DNA of 64,000 nucleotides from NCBI GenBank assembly GCA_022826755.1, contig JAJDUG010000016.1, positions 1 through 64,000 on the forward strand. The letters are read 5' to 3'. This DNA is from Acidobacteriota bacterium (GTDB taxonomy: Bacteria; Acidobacteriota; Terriglobia; Versatilivoradales; Versatilivoraceae). The notes beneath the pieces are model-generated. The model was not told the DNA's origin and searched no databases. It worked only from the letters and a program-made list of their open reading frames with translations. The stretch's first letter is position 1. Every line of letters starts with the position of its first letter. A program made the translations under genes and the position numbers. Shown here one piece after another: positions 1 to 9,379 of this stretch.

Positions 1-150
1 GAAGGGACGGAGATGGTGATGCCTGGAGACAACGTGAGCCTGGAGATCGAGTTGATCACGCCGATCGCGATGGAGAAGGGGTTGAGGTTTGCGATTCGGG
101 AGGGAGGGCGTACGGTGGGGGCCGGCACCATTACCGAGATACTGGAATAG
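1..150 (+). CDS. tuf: Elongation factor Tu, C-terminal end (partial)
   Basis: Open from the window edge, this frame encodes the last 49 residues of EF-Tu, the GTPase that delivers aminoacyl-tRNA to the ribosome. The end of domain 3 is recognisable: MVMPGDN, then [20 protein letters not shown], ending TITEILE before TAG. Only the beta-barrel tail is present, so the GTPase domain lies upstream of the window. It directly precedes rpsJ, the classical str-to-S10 operon junction. Confidence 0.97.
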   Translation, partial: EGTEMVMPGDNVSLEIELITPIAMEKGLRFAIREGGRTVGAGTITEILE

Positions 151-199
151 GGGCGCCCTGTTTCCTTGAGCCGGTTGCCTGCGCGAATGAGAGTCATCG

Positions 200-526
200 A
201 TGTTGAACGAAAAGATACGCATCCGATTGAAGGCCTTTGACTACCGGATTCTGGATCAATCCGCCGGAGAGATCGTGGATACGGCCCGGCGAACCGGGGC
301 TCGAATCGCCGGGCCGATCCCGCTTCCCACGGCCAAGAACAAATACTGCGTCCTTCGGTCCCCCCACGTGGACAAGAAGTCGCGCGAACAATTCGAGATA
401 CGGACTCACAAGCGGCTTCTGGATATTCTGGAGCCCACCCCTCAAACCATCGATGCCTTGATGAAGCTCGATCTGCCGGCAGGGGTTGACGTAGAGATCA
501 AGGCCTATGGCAAGGAGCACAAGTGA
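200..526 (+). CDS. rpsJ: 30S ribosomal protein S10
   Basis: 108 residues, slightly longer than the usual 102-105. The N-terminus ([17 protein letters not shown]) and the conserved loop (GPIPLP, then [20 protein letters not shown]) are those of S10, which sits in the 30S head and also forms the NusB-S10 antitermination complex. It is the first gene of the S10 operon, 49 bp after tuf and 82 bp before rplC. Confidence 0.97.
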   Translation: MLNEKIRIRLKAFDYRILDQSAGEIVDTARRTGARIAGPIPLPTAKNKYCVLRSPHVDKKSREQFEIRTHKRLLDILEPTPQTIDALMKLDLPAGVDVEIKAYGKEHK

Positions 527-608
527 GAGTGAGGGGTATTGTCCGTCCTTGCAGGCCGGGTCCGGTACGCAATCCGGCGCATGCAGCCAGTCACCGGGAG
601 CTTGACCG

Positions 609-1241
609 ATGTTGAATGGCATTCTGGGTGTCAAGATCGGGATGACCCAGTTGTTTGAAGACGGGGGGCGCGTGGTTCCGGCGACCGTGATCCAGGCCGG
701 TCCCTGCGTGGTCGTGCAGAAGAAGACGGCCAATCGGGAAGGCTATGACGCCGTCCAACTGGGATTGATCGAGTTCACTTCTCCCAAGCGAGTCGGTCGC
801 CCCATGCAGGGCCATTTCAAGAAGGCCAAGGTGGCTCCGGTTCGTTTCCTGAAGGAATTTCGCTTGTCCGATGGCGTCGAAGATACGGCCGTGGGATCCA
901 AAGTGCTGGTGGACCAGTTCAGCGACAGCGACGAAGTGGACGTGACCGGTGTCAGCAAGGGCAAGGGTTTCGCCGGGGTGATGAAGCGGCACAATTTCAG
1001 GGGGGGCGTGGCCAGTCATGGATCCATGTTTCATCGGGCTCCAGGATCGATCGGTGCCTCGGCATTCCCCTCGCGTGTGCTCAAGGGCATGAAGGGCGCC
1101 GGTCACATGGGACAGCGCCAGGTAACGGTAAAAGGGTTGAAGGTTGCGCGCGTGGACGCGGAAAAGAACCTGCTGATCGTCAAGGGAGCCGTTCCCGGCG
1201 CCAACGGGGACTATTTGATTGTTCGCAGAAACCGGCGATAG
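609..1241 (+). CDS. rplC: 50S ribosomal protein L3
   Basis: 210 residues, typical for L3, which binds near the 3' end of 23S rRNA and nucleates assembly. It starts [20 protein letters not shown] and contains the conserved signature region [17 protein letters not shown] followed by a His-Gly-Ser segment. The order rpsJ-rplC-rplD is standard. An 82-bp gap to rpsJ shows nothing beyond a leader. Confidence 0.97.
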   Translation: MLNGILGVKIGMTQLFEDGGRVVPATVIQAGPCVVVQKKTANREGYDAVQLGLIEFTSPKRVGRPMQGHFKKAKVAPVRFLKEFRLSDGVEDTAVGSKVLVDQFSDSDEVDVTGVSKGKGFAGVMKRHNFRGGVASHGSMFHRAPGSIGASAFPSRVLKGMKGAGHMGQRQVTVKGLKVARVDAEKNLLIVKGAVPGANGDYLIVRRNRR

Positions 1242-1270
1242 AGCTGGCGGCCCGGCTTGGCGGCGGGCCA

Positions 1271-1909
1271 ATGGAGCGGGTCGTGGCAACGCTTGATATT
1301 GTGAATCTGGAGAATGAGGTGGTTGGTCAACTCGATCTCCACGACACGGTTTTTTCGGTCAAAGTCAACAAGAGCCTGCTCTATCTGGCGGTGAAACACT
1401 ACCGTGACAGCCTCAGACAAGGAACTCACGCCACCAAGACCCGCGCCCAGGTGCGTGGCGGGGGTCGAAAACCCTGGCGGCAGAAGGGTACCGGAAGAGC
1501 CCGGGTCGGAAGCTCCCGCAATCCACTCTGGAGAAAGGGTGGAGTGGCCCATGGGCCGAAGCCCAGGTCCTACGCCTTTCGCCTTCCCAGGAAAATGTTG
1601 CAGGGTGCGATGCGTTCGGCCCTGAGCGACAGGTTCTCCTCGAACTGTATCAGGGTGGTCGCCGATTTTTCCTTGCCCAATCACAAGACCAGGGAGTTGG
1701 ACCAGGTGCTGCGGAAGCTGGAGACGCGGAGAAAGCTTCTCATCGTGGACAATGGGGAGAATGAGAACCTGGCCCGAGCCTCCGGCAATCTGCCGGAAGT
1801 GAAAGTCGTATCCAGTCGTGGGATTACCGTTTACGATTTGCTGAATTCCAGGAGTGTTCTTTTCTCCAGGAAGGCCATTGAGAAACTTCAGGAGGGTCTG
1901 CAAGCGTGA
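1271..1909 (+). CDS. rplD: 50S ribosomal protein L4
   Basis: 212 residues. The L4 exit-tunnel loop is clear (TRAQVRGGGRKPWRQKGTGRAR, residues about 57-78). L4 binds 23S rRNA, and in E. coli it also represses the S10 operon; no such leader structure was assessed here. Its stop overlaps the rplW start by four bases (GTGA), which implies translational coupling. Confidence 0.96.
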   Translation: MERVVATLDIVNLENEVVGQLDLHDTVFSVKVNKSLLYLAVKHYRDSLRQGTHATKTRAQVRGGGRKPWRQKGTGRARVGSSRNPLWRKGGVAHGPKPRSYAFRLPRKMLQGAMRSALSDRFSSNCIRVVADFSLPNHKTRELDQVLRKLETRRKLLIVDNGENENLARASGNLPEVKVVSSRGITVYDLLNSRSVLFSRKAIEKLQEGLQA

Positions 1910-2196
1910 ATCCGGCCTCGATCGTAAAGCGCCCGATCATCACCGAGAAGGCCTTGGGTCTGAAGGAAGACCACAGGTATCTGTGCTTTGAAGTGTCTGC
2001 ACGGGCCAACAAGCATCAGGTCAAGCAAGCCGTCGAGAAGCTCTTCAACGTAAAAGTGGCTTCGGTCAATACCGCCGGCTTCAAGGGTAAGGAACGACGA
2101 CAGGGACGCTATGTCGGGCGGCGGCCCGATTGGAAGAAGGCCTTCGTCAAGTTGAAGCCCGGCGAAAAGATGATTGAATACGCGGACATAACTTAG
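1906..2196 (+). CDS. rplW: 50S ribosomal protein L23
   Basis: 96 residues from a GTG start overlapping the end of rplD. It begins MNPASIVKRPIITEKA, the normal L23 opening, and has the basic loop with KGKERRQGR and a final DWKKAFVKL strand. L23 lies at the polypeptide exit and is a docking site for SRP and trigger factor. The stop codon TAG (2194-2196) abuts the left arm of repeat element B1. Confidence 0.96.
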   Translation: MNPASIVKRPIITEKALGLKEDHRYLCFEVSARANKHQVKQAVEKLFNVKVASVNTAGFKGKERRQGRYVGRRPDWKKAFVKLKPGEKMIEYADIT

Positions 2197-2314
2197 TGAA
2201 GAGTGAAGAGTGAAGAGTGAAGGAAGCAACCATTCTTGATACGAGCTTAACGATGGCATACGGTGCGGTCTTGTTCCCGAAACTGATCACTAACCACTAT
2301 TCACTAGCCACTAC
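2196..2314. repeat. Repeat element B1 with inverted GTGAAGAGT arms
   Basis: The left arm (2196-2223) is a direct repetition of the 9-mer GTGAAGAGT. The right arm (2288-2314) is built of CACTA-type units that are largely its reverse complement. About 64 bp of unrelated sequence lies between. Two further elements with the same arms occur at 9237-9363 and 31295-31817. It fills the rplW-rplB gap and ends seven bases before the rplB start codon. Confidence 0.75.
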
Positions 2315-2320
2315 CTAGCC

Positions 2321-3145
2321 ATGGGCCTTAAAACCTTCAGACCCTTTACACCCTCGCTGCGGTTTACCTCGGTGACGACTTCCGAGGGACTCAGCCGCAA
2401 GCGTCCCAAGAAGACCCTGACCACGGGCAAGTCCAGGACCGGGGGCCGTAACAATCTGGGTCGCATGACCGTGCGCCATCGAGGGGGAGGGCACAAGAGA
2501 CTCTATCGCCACATCGATTTCAAGCGCGACAAATTCGGTGTGCCGGCCAAGGTAGCCGCGGTGGAATACGACCCCAACCGATCGGCCCGAATTGCGCTGC
2601 TTCACTACAGGGATGGGGATAAGCGTTACATCATTCATCCCGTGGGTCTCGATGTTGGAGCTACGGTCGTTTCCGGACCGGACGCCGACATTCTGGTCGG
2701 CAATGCCCTGCCATTGAAGAATATCCCGCTGGGCACCACCATCCACAACATCGAGTTGCGGAAGGGCGGGGGAGCCCAAATGGCCCGTTCGGCCGGGAGT
2801 GCGGCTCAACTGGTTGCCAAGGAGGGTACCTACGCCCAGGTGAAGATGCCGTCCGGCGAGGTCAGGAAGGTCCACCTCGACTGTCTGGCGACGGTCGGCC
2901 AGGTGGGCAATACCGACCACAGCAACGTCAGCCTGGGCAAGGCCGGAAAGCATCGGTGGTTGGGACGTCGACCGACCGTGCGGGGCGTGGCCATGAACCC
3001 GGTCGACCATCCCCACGGAGGCGGCGAAGGCCGGACCTCCGGAGGGCGCCATCCGGTGACGCCTTGGGGACAGCCAACCAGGGGATTCAGGACCCGAAAC
3101 AACAAGAGAACCGATTCGTTCATCGTGAAGCGAAGGGGCAAGTAG
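2321..3145 (+). CDS. rplB: 50S ribosomal protein L2
   Basis: 274 residues, the normal length. L2 is part of the peptidyl-transferase region, and the signature near the conserved histidine is present ([15 protein letters not shown], residues about 225-240). The start is fixed by the conserved opening [14 protein letters not shown]. The 20 bases upstream have no Shine-Dalgarno-like sequence because repeat B1 runs up to position 2314. Confidence 0.97.
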   Translation: MGLKTFRPFTPSLRFTSVTTSEGLSRKRPKKTLTTGKSRTGGRNNLGRMTVRHRGGGHKRLYRHIDFKRDKFGVPAKVAAVEYDPNRSARIALLHYRDGDKRYIIHPVGLDVGATVVSGPDADILVGNALPLKNIPLGTTIHNIELRKGGGAQMARSAGSAAQLVAKEGTYAQVKMPSGEVRKVHLDCLATVGQVGNTDHSNVSLGKAGKHRWLGRRPTVRGVAMNPVDHPHGGGEGRTSGGRHPVTPWGQPTRGFRTRNNKRTDSFIVKRRGK

Positions 3146-3168
3146 CAGGACCTCCGGGAGGTGAGGAG

Positions 3169-3456
3169 ATGGCCCGATCCGTAAAAAAGGGACCTTTTGT
3201 GGACCGCAGCCTGGCCAGGTTGGTAGACGGCATGAACAAGCGGTTCGAGAAAAGGGTGATCAAGACCTGGTCGAGGAGGTCCACCATCATTCCCGACATG
3301 GTCGGCCACACCTTCGCGGTGCACAACGGCAAGAAATTCATTCCGGTCTTCGTGACTGAGAATATGGTGGGACACAAGCTGGGAGAATTCTCCCCCAGCC
3401 GCCTTTTCAGGGGGCACAGCTCCAAGTCCTCCGAGAAAACGGCATCGCGGTCCTGA
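3169..3456 (+). CDS. rpsS: 30S ribosomal protein S19
   Basis: 95 residues from ATG 3169, behind a strong GAGGTGAGGAG ribosome site. It begins [12 protein letters not shown] and carries the family core [20 protein letters not shown] and [12 protein letters not shown]19 binds 16S rRNA in the head together with S13. It follows rplB by 23 bp. Confidence 0.97.
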   Translation: MARSVKKGPFVDRSLARLVDGMNKRFEKRVIKTWSRRSTIIPDMVGHTFAVHNGKKFIPVFVTENMVGHKLGEFSPSRLFRGHSSKSSEKTASRS

Positions 3457-3488
3457 GGCCTGAGAGGTCGGCCTGGAGCTCAAATCTG

Positions 3489-3824
3489 ATGGAAGCTCGT
3501 GCTACCGCAAAATTCATCCGCAGCTCGCCGCAAAAGGTGCGGTTGGTTATTGACCTGATCCGGGGGCGAAACGTTTCGGAAGCGCTGGACATTCTGCGCT
3601 TTACCAAGAAGAGGGCAGCCGCGCAGATCACCAAGGTCCTGAAGTCGGCCATCGCCAACGCGGAACAGAAAGACGAGGCCACCGACGTGGACCGGTTGTT
3701 GGTGAGCAAGGCTTACGTCAACGAGGGACCGCGGATGAAGCGGATGCGCCCGGCTCCCATGGGGCGGGCATTGCGTTACCAGCGGCGGATGAGCCACATC
3801 TCGATTCATGTGTCGGACGAATAG
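3489..3824 (+). CDS. rplV: 50S ribosomal protein L22
   Basis: 111 residues. The opening ([20 protein letters not shown]) and the C-terminal hairpin ([15 protein letters not shown]) match L22, whose hairpin lines the exit tunnel and is a known site of macrolide-resistance mutations. It follows rpsS by 32 bp and precedes rpsC by 14 bp. Confidence 0.97.
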   Translation: MEARATAKFIRSSPQKVRLVIDLIRGRNVSEALDILRFTKKRAAAQITKVLKSAIANAEQKDEATDVDRLLVSKAYVNEGPRMKRMRPAPMGRALRYQRRMSHISIHVSDE

Positions 3825-3838
3825 ATAGGGAGGGACGC

Positions 3839-4501
3839 GTGGGACAGAAAGTACATCCCTTTGGTCTTCGCTTGGGATACAACAAAACCTGGCGTTCCCG
3901 CTGGTACGCCAAGAAGGACTATGGAACGTTGTTGCACGAAGACCTGCGCCTGAAGACGGAACTCAAGAAGCAGTTGGGGCACGCCGGAGTCTCCAACATT
4001 GAGATCGAGCGGCCCGGCAACAAGATTCGAGTCACCATTTACACCTCCCGGCCCGGAATCATCATCGGCCGCAAGGGTTCCGAGATCGACAAGCTCAAGG
4101 TGGATTTGCAGCAGAGGACCAATCGGGAAGTCTTCATCAACATCAATGAGATTCATCGCCCCGAACTCGAGGCACAACTGGTTGCCGAATCCATTGCGCT
4201 TCAGTTGCAAAAGAGGATTGCGTTTCGGCGGGCGATGCGGAAGGCCGTCGACTCGGCCCTCAAAGTCAACGCCAAGGGCATCCGGGTCTGTTGTGCGGGG
4301 CGTCTGAACGGGGCTGAAATCGCGCGAACCGAGTGGTACCTTCAGGGTCGCCTTCCTCTACACACGCTGCGGGCCGATATCGACTATGGTTTCGCCGAAT
4401 CCTTTACCACTTACGGATTGATTGGCGTCAAGGTGTGGATTTACAAGGGGGACCTCTTTCCGGTGACGAAAAAGGCCTCGGAGATCGGCGCCAAGCTCTG
4501 A
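3839..4501 (+). CDS. rpsC: 30S ribosomal protein S3
   Basis: 220 residues from a GTG start preceded by [24 protein letters not shown] and the KH-domain GxxG ([12 protein letters not shown], residues about 75-86) identify S3, which shapes the mRNA entry channel. A C-terminal S3 domain ([14 protein letters not shown]) follows. Operon position is standard. Confidence 0.97.
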   Translation: MGQKVHPFGLRLGYNKTWRSRWYAKKDYGTLLHEDLRLKTELKKQLGHAGVSNIEIERPGNKIRVTIYTSRPGIIIGRKGSEIDKLKVDLQQRTNREVFININEIHRPELEAQLVAESIALQLQKRIAFRRAMRKAVDSALKVNAKGIRVCCAGRLNGAEIARTEWYLQGRLPLHTLRADIDYGFAESFTTYGLIGVKVWIYKGDLFPVTKKASEIGAKL

Positions 4502-4522
4502 TCAACCCGGTGGGGATCTGAA

Positions 4523-4948
4523 ATGTTAATGCCCAAGAAGGTCAAGTTTCGCAAGCAGCAGCGCGGGCGCAACTGCGGCAAGGCGTGGCGGGGCTCGGAA
4601 ATCGCCTTCGGAGACTATGGACTGAAGGTGCTGGAGCCCGCCTGGATTACCGACCGGCAGATCGAAGCGGCCCGGATCGCCATGACCCGTGCCGTCAGGC
4701 GCGGCGGAAAAATCTGGATTCGCCTCTTCCCGGATAAGCCCGTGACCAAGAAGCCGGCGGAAACCCGCATGGGAAAGGGCAAGGGATCCCCCGAGTATTG
4801 GGTCGCGGTGGTCCGCCCGGGGAAGGTCATCTTCGAGATGGAAGGCGTGGACCGGGATGTGGCGCGGGAAGCCATGCGTTTGGCCTCCAACAAGTTGCCG
4901 GCCAAGACCAAGTTCGTCTACCGGCCCAATGCGGGGGGCGAGGCATGA
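4523..4948 (+). CDS. rplP: 50S ribosomal protein L16
   Basis: 141 residues if the ATG at 4523 is used; a second in-frame ATG at 4529 gives the more usual MPKK opening. RKQQRGRN, the basic [20 protein letters not shown] stretch and the C-terminal helix are L16 hallmarks. L16 contacts A-site tRNA. Its TGA overlaps the rpmC ATG. Confidence 0.96.
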   Translation: MLMPKKVKFRKQQRGRNCGKAWRGSEIAFGDYGLKVLEPAWITDRQIEAARIAMTRAVRRGGKIWIRLFPDKPVTKKPAETRMGKGKGSPEYWVAVVRPGKVIFEMEGVDRDVAREAMRLASNKLPAKTKFVYRPNAGGEA

Positions 4949-5154
4949 CGCCCGAACAGATCAGGGATTTCTCGGACGAAGAACTGGTCAGCCAGGAAAA
5001 CGACATGGCCGAACAGATCTTTCGACTGCGATTGCAACTGGCGATGGGCCAGGCGGAGGGGACCCACAGGCTGCAGCAGTTGAAGAAGGACGTGGCCCGG
5101 ATCAAGACCATACGACGGGAGCGCCAACTGCAGCAGCAAAGGGATGCGGGATAG
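4945..5154 (+). CDS. rpmC: 50S ribosomal protein L29
   Basis: 69 residues in two predicted helices, as expected for L29 at the tunnel exit. The start is set by the ATGA overlap with rplP. Landmarks are the opening [15 protein letters not shown], the central LRLQLAMGQ and [11 protein letters not shown]. It lies immediately before rpsQ in standard order. Confidence 0.95.
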   Translation: MTPEQIRDFSDEELVSQENDMAEQIFRLRLQLAMGQAEGTHRLQQLKKDVARIKTIRRERQLQQQRDAG

Positions 5155-5192
5155 AGGACACGAGTCCCATCCAGGATCGGGAGCGCAAGGCC

Positions 5193-5459
5193 ATGAGCAG
5201 CGAAGAGAAAACAGGTCGAAGGAACGCCAAGGTAGGGATCGTCAAGAGCGATGGGATGGACAAGACCGTGGTGGTTTCGGTGGAGCGCCGGGTGCCCCAT
5301 CCTCTTTACCGGCGCATTGTCACCAGGACTTCCAGATTTCTGGCTCATGACGAGCAGAACGCCTGTGGCGTCGGCGATCGGGTTGCCATCGTGGAGACCC
5401 GCCCCACCAGCAAGCGCAAGCGGTGGCGCGTGTCCCGCATCATCACCAAGGCCGGTTGA
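5193..5459 (+). CDS. rpsQ: 30S ribosomal protein S17
   Basis: 88 residues from ATG 5193, behind GGGAG and AAGG motifs. The OB-fold core is recognisable ([20 protein letters not shown], then [19 protein letters not shown] and [20 protein letters not shown]). The open frame continues upstream through rpmC and rplP in another phase, so the start was placed by homology and the ribosome site. Confidence 0.95.
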   Translation: MSSEEKTGRRNAKVGIVKSDGMDKTVVVSVERRVPHPLYRRIVTRTSRFLAHDEQNACGVGDRVAIVETRPTSKRKRWRVSRIITKAG

Positions 5460-5505
5460 GGGTTGGTAGAGCGGCGCCTGAGCCGGTCAACGGAGAGATT
5501 GCACC

Positions 5506-5874
5506 GTGATTCAAATGGGGACCATCCTGGAAGTCGCCGACAATTCGGGCGCCCGCAGGCTCGCCTGCATTTTGCCACTGGGCGGCTCCACGGGGGCCAA
5601 GGCCGCCTTGGGAGATGTGGTGACGGCCGCCGTCAAGGATGTGACTCCCGATGGCAATGTCAAGAAGGGGAGGGTCGTCAAGGCGGTGATCGTGAGGGCG
5701 CGCAAGGAGACTCGTCGGCGGGATGGTTCCTACATTCGCTTCGACCAGAACGCGGCCGTGCTGATCAACGAACAGGGAGAGCCGGTGGGAACCCGCGTCT
5801 TTGGGCCGGTTGCCCGGGAGCTGCGGGACAAGCGATTCCTGAAGATCGTGTCCCTGGCGCCGGAGGTGATCTGA
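5506..5874 (+). CDS. rplN: 50S ribosomal protein L14
   Basis: 122 residues, the canonical length. GTG start giving [18 protein letters not shown]. The conserved [17 protein letters not shown] and [10 protein letters not shown] segments are present. L14 forms part of the intersubunit bridge with 16S rRNA. One base separates it from rplX. Confidence 0.97.
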   Translation: MIQMGTILEVADNSGARRLACILPLGGSTGAKAALGDVVTAAVKDVTPDGNVKKGRVVKAVIVRARKETRRRDGSYIRFDQNAAVLINEQGEPVGTRVFGPVARELRDKRFLKIVSLAPEVI

Positions 5875-5875
5875 A

Positions 5876-6211
5876 ATGGGACGTCCGAGCCGAATCGATA
5901 TCCGGAGAAACGACCAGGTCAAGATCCTTGCCGGAAAGGACCTCAAGGAAGTCGGTCGCGTGTTGCGCGTGATCCGCGGCCAGCAGCGGGTGGTTGTGGA
6001 AGGAATCAATATGGTCAAGCGCCACACCCGCCCCAACCCCAGCCGAAATCTGAAGGGCGGGATTGTGGAGAGGGAAGGCCCCATCCACATCTCCAACGTA
6101 ATGGTGGTTTGCGGAGCCTGCGGGCAGCCGACGCGGATCGGCCACCAGGTTCTGGCCGATGGAAAGAAGATCCGGATTTGTCGCAAGTGCGAGGCCTCGC
6201 TGGATCGCTGA
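5876..6211 (+). CDS. rplX: 50S ribosomal protein L24
   Basis: 111 residues. An N-terminal KOW motif ([18 protein letters not shown], residues about 15-32) is followed by HTRPNP. Toward the C-terminus two Cys pairs (VCGACG and RICRKC) could bind zinc, as in many L24 proteins. L24 is an assembly initiator at the exit tunnel. Confidence 0.96.
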   Translation: MGRPSRIDIRRNDQVKILAGKDLKEVGRVLRVIRGQQRVVVEGINMVKRHTRPNPSRNLKGGIVEREGPIHISNVMVVCGACGQPTRIGHQVLADGKKIRICRKCEASLDR

Positions 6212-6246
6212 CTCCCGGGGGCGGGCCTGCTGGAGAAGAAGAATTC

Positions 6247-6786
6247 ATGAGCCGACTCAAGGACCGCTATCAGAAGGAGATCATGCCGGCTTTGCAGAAG
6301 GAGTTTGGCTACGGCAACATGATGGCGGTGCCCAAGCTGGAAAAGATCGTGGTCAACATCGGCCTGGGGGAAGCGATCCAGAACCCCAAGCTGCTGGATT
6401 CGGCCATGGACGAACTGGGAGCGATCACTGGACAACGGCCCGTCATCAACCGAGCCCGAAAGTCGATCGCTTCATTCAAGCTTCGGCAGGGAATGGCCAT
6501 CGCGTGCTCGGTCACGCTTCGGTCCGGCCGAATGTACGAGTTTTTCGATCGTCTGATCAACATCGCACTCCCCAGGGTCCGTGACTTCCGAGGGCTCTCC
6601 ACCAGGTCTTTCGACGGGCGCGGGAACTATACGCTGGGATTGCGGGATCAGTTGGTGTTTCCGGAGATCGACTACTCCAAGGTCGGCAAAATCAAGGGAA
6701 TGAACGTGTGCATGGTAACCAGCGCCAAGACCGACGATGAAGCCAGAAGCTTGTTGGGTCTCTTGGGGCTCCCATTTCGACGATGA
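6247..6786 (+). CDS. rplE: 50S ribosomal protein L5
   Basis: 179 residues from ATG 6247, after GGAGAAGAA. It starts [20 protein letters not shown] and contains [23 protein letters not shown] and [10 protein letters not shown]5 binds 5S rRNA in the central protuberance and contacts P-site tRNA. Ten bases separate it from rpsN. Confidence 0.97.
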   Translation: MSRLKDRYQKEIMPALQKEFGYGNMMAVPKLEKIVVNIGLGEAIQNPKLLDSAMDELGAITGQRPVINRARKSIASFKLRQGMAIACSVTLRSGRMYEFFDRLINIALPRVRDFRGLSTRSFDGRGNYTLGLRDQLVFPEIDYSKVGKIKGMNVCMVTSAKTDDEARSLLGLLGLPFRR

Positions 6787-6796
6787 GGTTTAATCG

Positions 6797-6982
6797 ATGG
6801 CCAGAGTCGCTCTGATAGCCAAGGCCAAAAAAAAGCCCAAGTTCAAGGTCCGGCGATACAACCGTTGCAGACTCTGTGGTCGATCGCGCGGTTATTTGCG
6901 CAAGTTCCAGTTGTGTCGCCTCTGCTTTCGTCAGTTGGCCTTGAGAGGGGAACTTCCGGGGGTCATCAAGTCAAGCTGGTGA
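6797..6982 (+). CDS. rpsN: 30S ribosomal protein S14, zinc-binding form
   Basis: 61 residues, the short type-Z form rather than the about 100-residue zinc-free form. The zinc ribbon is visible as [20 protein letters not shown] (C-X2-C, X12, C-X2-C) at residues about 24-43. It begins [19 protein letters not shown]. Located between rplE and rpsH as usual. Confidence 0.96.
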   Translation: MARVALIAKAKKKPKFKVRRYNRCRLCGRSRGYLRKFQLCRLCFRQLALRGELPGVIKSSW

Positions 6983-7043
6983 ACCCGATACTGTCCGCGA
7001 TCCGGTGGGCCAACCGGGCCGCTTTTTTGGAGCCTGATGAAGA

Positions 7044-7442
7044 ATGAGCTTAACTGACCCTGTCGCCAACTACCTCACCCTCATTCGCAACGCCTTGCAG
7101 GCCAAGCACCAGAAGGTCGACATTCCCTGCTCCCGCCTGCTGACGGAAATGACCCGGATTCTGAAGGAGGAAGGGTATATCGCCAACTTCAAGACCATTG
7201 ACGAGGGCAGTAAGCGGTCCTTGCGAATCTATCTCCGTTACGGTCCCAGAGGCGAGCGGGTAATTTCGGGATTGCAGCGCATATCCCGGCCGGGTTGCCG
7301 TGTGTACGCTTCCAAGCGCAGGATTCCCTCGGTACTTGGGAATCTGGGGATCAGCATCCTCACGACCCCCAAGGGAGTGATCACGGGGAGCCGGGCCCGC
7401 CGGGAAGGGGTTGGCGGAGAGGTGCTCTGTTACATCTGGTAG
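7044..7442 (+). CDS. rpsH: 30S ribosomal protein S8
   Basis: 132 residues. The opening TDPVANYLTLIRNALQAKHQ, the central NFKTIDEG and the C-terminal signature (GISILTTPKGVITGSRARR) are diagnostic. S8 binds 16S helix 21 and in E. coli regulates the spc operon. The 61-bp gap from rpsN holds a short GC-rich inverted repeat (CCGGT/ACCGG at about 7000) and a T-run at 7022-7027, too weak to call a terminator. Confidence 0.97.
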   Translation: MSLTDPVANYLTLIRNALQAKHQKVDIPCSRLLTEMTRILKEEGYIANFKTIDEGSKRSLRIYLRYGPRGERVISGLQRISRPGCRVYASKRRIPSVLGNLGISILTTPKGVITGSRARREGVGGEVLCYIW

Positions 7443-7475
7443 GTGCGTTTCGGAACCTGAAGCGGACGTTCAGCC

Positions 7476-8015
7476 ATGTCACGAGTCGGAAGACAGATCA
7501 TTTCAATTCCGGAGGGCACCGAGGTGAGCATCGGGGACGACCAGGTCCGCATTCAGGGGCCCAAGGGTCAAATGACAAGCGTGGTGCCGGAGGGAATTCG
7601 CTTTGAACGGACCGAAAAAGGGGTGGTCGCCACCCGATCCTCGGATTCCAAGCAGCAGAAGGCACTCCACGGATTGGCCCGGAGTTTGTTGGCCAACGCC
7701 GTTGCCGGGGTGAGCCGGGGATTCAGGAAGGAACTCGACATCGTGGGCATCGGCTACAGGGCTGAGCACAAGGGGAAGTCGGTGGTCTTCAGTCTGGGGT
7801 ATTCCCACCTCGTCGACTTTCCGATCCCCGAGGGGATCAGCGTTGAGGTGGAACGACAGACACACCTGATCGTCTCGGGAGTGGACAAGCAGAAAGTAGG
7901 TCAGACCGCCGCCGACATCCGGTCCTTGCGCAAGCCCGATCCCTACAAGAACAAGGGAATTCGTTATACGGGAGAGATGCTCAAGAAGAAAGTCGGCAAG
8001 ACGGGGGCCAAGTAG
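7476..8015 (+). CDS. rplF: 50S ribosomal protein L6
   Basis: 179 residues. Two L6 repeats are visible: the first after [14 protein letters not shown], the second ending in the family signature [14 protein letters not shown] near the C-terminus. L6 sits near the sarcin-ricin loop. It follows rpsH by 33 bp. Confidence 0.97.
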   Translation: MSRVGRQIISIPEGTEVSIGDDQVRIQGPKGQMTSVVPEGIRFERTEKGVVATRSSDSKQQKALHGLARSLLANAVAGVSRGFRKELDIVGIGYRAEHKGKSVVFSLGYSHLVDFPIPEGISVEVERQTHLIVSGVDKQKVGQTAADIRSLRKPDPYKNKGIRYTGEMLKKKVGKTGAK

Positions 8016-8054
8016 CGGCAGGGTCGGGAAGCGCAGGCCGCCCAAACGGGAAAC

Positions 8055-8423
8055 ATGGCTAAACGGATTTCCAGAGGTCACATACGCAAACGCATCCACG
8101 TGCGGGTGCGCAAGAAGATCAGAGGCTCGGGCCAACGGCCTCGGCTCGCCGTATTCCGCTCGGCCAGTCACATTTACGCCCAGGTCATCGATGACGACCA
8201 GGGCCGCACCCTGGCTTCCGCCTCAACCGTCGACAAGGAGATCCGCGAGCAAAACCGGAATGGCGGCAACCTGGCGGCGGCCAGGGTCGTCGGCAGCCGA
8301 ATCGCTGAGCGGGCCTCCCGGCTTGGGATCAAGCGAGTGGTCTACGACCGGGGAGGCTATCTGTTTCACGGCCGGGTCAAGGCATTGGCGGAGGCGGCTC
8401 GAGAGGGCGGCCTGGAGTTTTAG
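8055..8423 (+). CDS. rplR: 50S ribosomal protein L18
   Basis: 122 residues. The basic N-terminus ([18 protein letters not shown]) and [20 protein letters not shown], then [24 protein letters not shown], match L18, which carries 5S rRNA into the ribosome. The G of its TAG stop is also the first base of repeat end C (8423), so the gene finishes exactly at the repeat boundary. Confidence 0.97.
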   Translation: MAKRISRGHIRKRIHVRVRKKIRGSGQRPRLAVFRSASHIYAQVIDDDQGRTLASASTVDKEIREQNRNGGNLAAARVVGSRIAERASRLGIKRVVYDRGGYLFHGRVKALAEAAREGGLEF

Positions 8424-8478
8424 CCCGCATTTCTCACCAGGGCGCACCTGCATTGTTGGAGACTGGGTATTTTCAGAC
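8423..8478 (-). repeat. Solo end of repeat C (about 56 bp)
   Basis: This stretch is the near-exact reverse complement of the right end of the element at 14777-15018. It starts with the same 19-bp terminal sequence (GCCCGCATTTCTCACCAGG) and continues through the internal GCACCTGCATTGTT segment. It lies between the rplR stop and the rpsE ribosome site at 8483. Confidence 0.7.
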
Positions 8479-8499
8479 CGACAGGGAGGCAATTGCCGC

Positions 8500-9093
8500 A
8501 TGGTGACTCAACGAGGGCGTTTGGAGGCCAACATCGATTCGAGTGAATCCCAATTCAAGGACCAGGTGGTTTCGATCAATCGCGTCACCAAGGTCGTCAA
8601 GGGCGGCAAGAACCTGAGTTTCAGCGCCCTGGTGGTTGTCGGTGACGAGAACGGCAGAGTGGGTTACGGCAATGGAAAAGCCAAGGAGGTTCCCTCGGCC
8701 ATTCGCAAGGCGACCGAAGCGGCCAAAAAGAACCTGATCCGTGTCCCGATGAAGGGCACTACCATTCCTCACCTGGTAGTCGGTCGATTCGGCGCGGGCC
8801 GGGTGCTGCTGAAACCGGCTCCCGATGGAACCGGCGTTATTGCCGGCGGACCGGTGAGAGCCGTGATTCAGTCGGCAGGAATTCAGAATGTGTTGACCAA
8901 GTCTCTGGGGAGCGCCAACCCTCACAATGTGGTGAAGGCCACCATTGAGGGCCTCCAGCAGCTCAGGGACATTAGAGATGTTGCTCGTTTGAGAGGGAAG
9001 TCGCCCGAAGAAATTTTACAGGTGCCGGAGCCGCAAGGGCATGAAGAAACAGAACAACCCCAAGAAAACGCAGAAGATGCCTCTGAAGATTAA
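8500..9093 (+). CDS. rpsE: 30S ribosomal protein S5 with acidic C-terminal tail
   Basis: 197 residues from ATG 8500, after AGGGAGGC. The S5 double-stranded-RNA-binding fold is clear: [37 protein letters not shown] and [19 protein letters not shown]5 takes part in decoding accuracy. The protein is about 25-30 residues longer than usual. The extra tail is rich in Glu, Gln and Pro ([18 protein letters not shown]) and overlaps the start of rpmD. Confidence 0.96.
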   Translation: MVTQRGRLEANIDSSESQFKDQVVSINRVTKVVKGGKNLSFSALVVVGDENGRVGYGNGKAKEVPSAIRKATEAAKKNLIRVPMKGTTIPHLVVGRFGAGRVLLKPAPDGTGVIAGGPVRAVIQSAGIQNVLTKSLGSANPHNVVKATIEGLQQLRDIRDVARLRGKSPEEILQVPEPQGHEETEQPQENAEDASED

Positions 9094-9256
9094 GCTGGTC
9101 AGGAGCGGCATTGGCCGCTCGGCCCGGCAAAAGCAGGTGATTCGAGGTTTGGGTTTCAGAAGGTTGAACCAGACCGTTGCCCGACCCGATACTCCTGAAA
9201 TTCGCGGCATGATCTTCAAGATTCGCCATCTCTTGGAAGTGAAGAGTGAAGTTTGA
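9041..9256 (+). CDS. rpmD: 50S ribosomal protein L30
   Basis: 71 residues from ATG 9041, which has a GGAG about 10 bases upstream. An in-frame ATG at 9077 would give a 59-residue protein starting [14 protein letters not shown], the usual L30 length. The family core is [28 protein letters not shown], split here only for reading. The last residues (EVKSEV) and the TGA are encoded by the left arm of repeat B2, so the natural C-terminus appears to have been replaced. Confidence 0.9.
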   Translation: MKKQNNPKKTQKMPLKIKLVRSGIGRSARQKQVIRGLGFRRLNQTVARPDTPEIRGMIFKIRHLLEVKSEV

Positions 9257-9363
9257 AGTGTGAAGTTTGAAGTGTGAAGAAGGGATGCTCCGGGATGTTC
9301 AGTATGCTCAACGTGTCGATCGAATCACAACTATTCACTAACCACTCTGCACTCTCCACTATT
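9237..9363. repeat. Repeat element B2 with inverted arms
   Basis: Left arm 9237-9283 consists of GTGAAGAGTGAAG- and GTGAAGTTTGAAG-type units. Right arm 9330-9363 (ACTATTCACTAACCACTC...) is largely complementary to the arms of B1 and B3. About 46 bp of unrelated sequence lies between. It spans the end of rpmD and the gap before rplO. Confidence 0.72.
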
Positions 9364-9379
9364 GTGAGGTCGCTGCTCC

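Noticed and set aside
7000-7027. Hairpin and T-run between rpsN and rpsH as a terminator
   Set aside because: The stem is only 5 bp and the T-run is separated from it by several bases, within an operon that must be read through.
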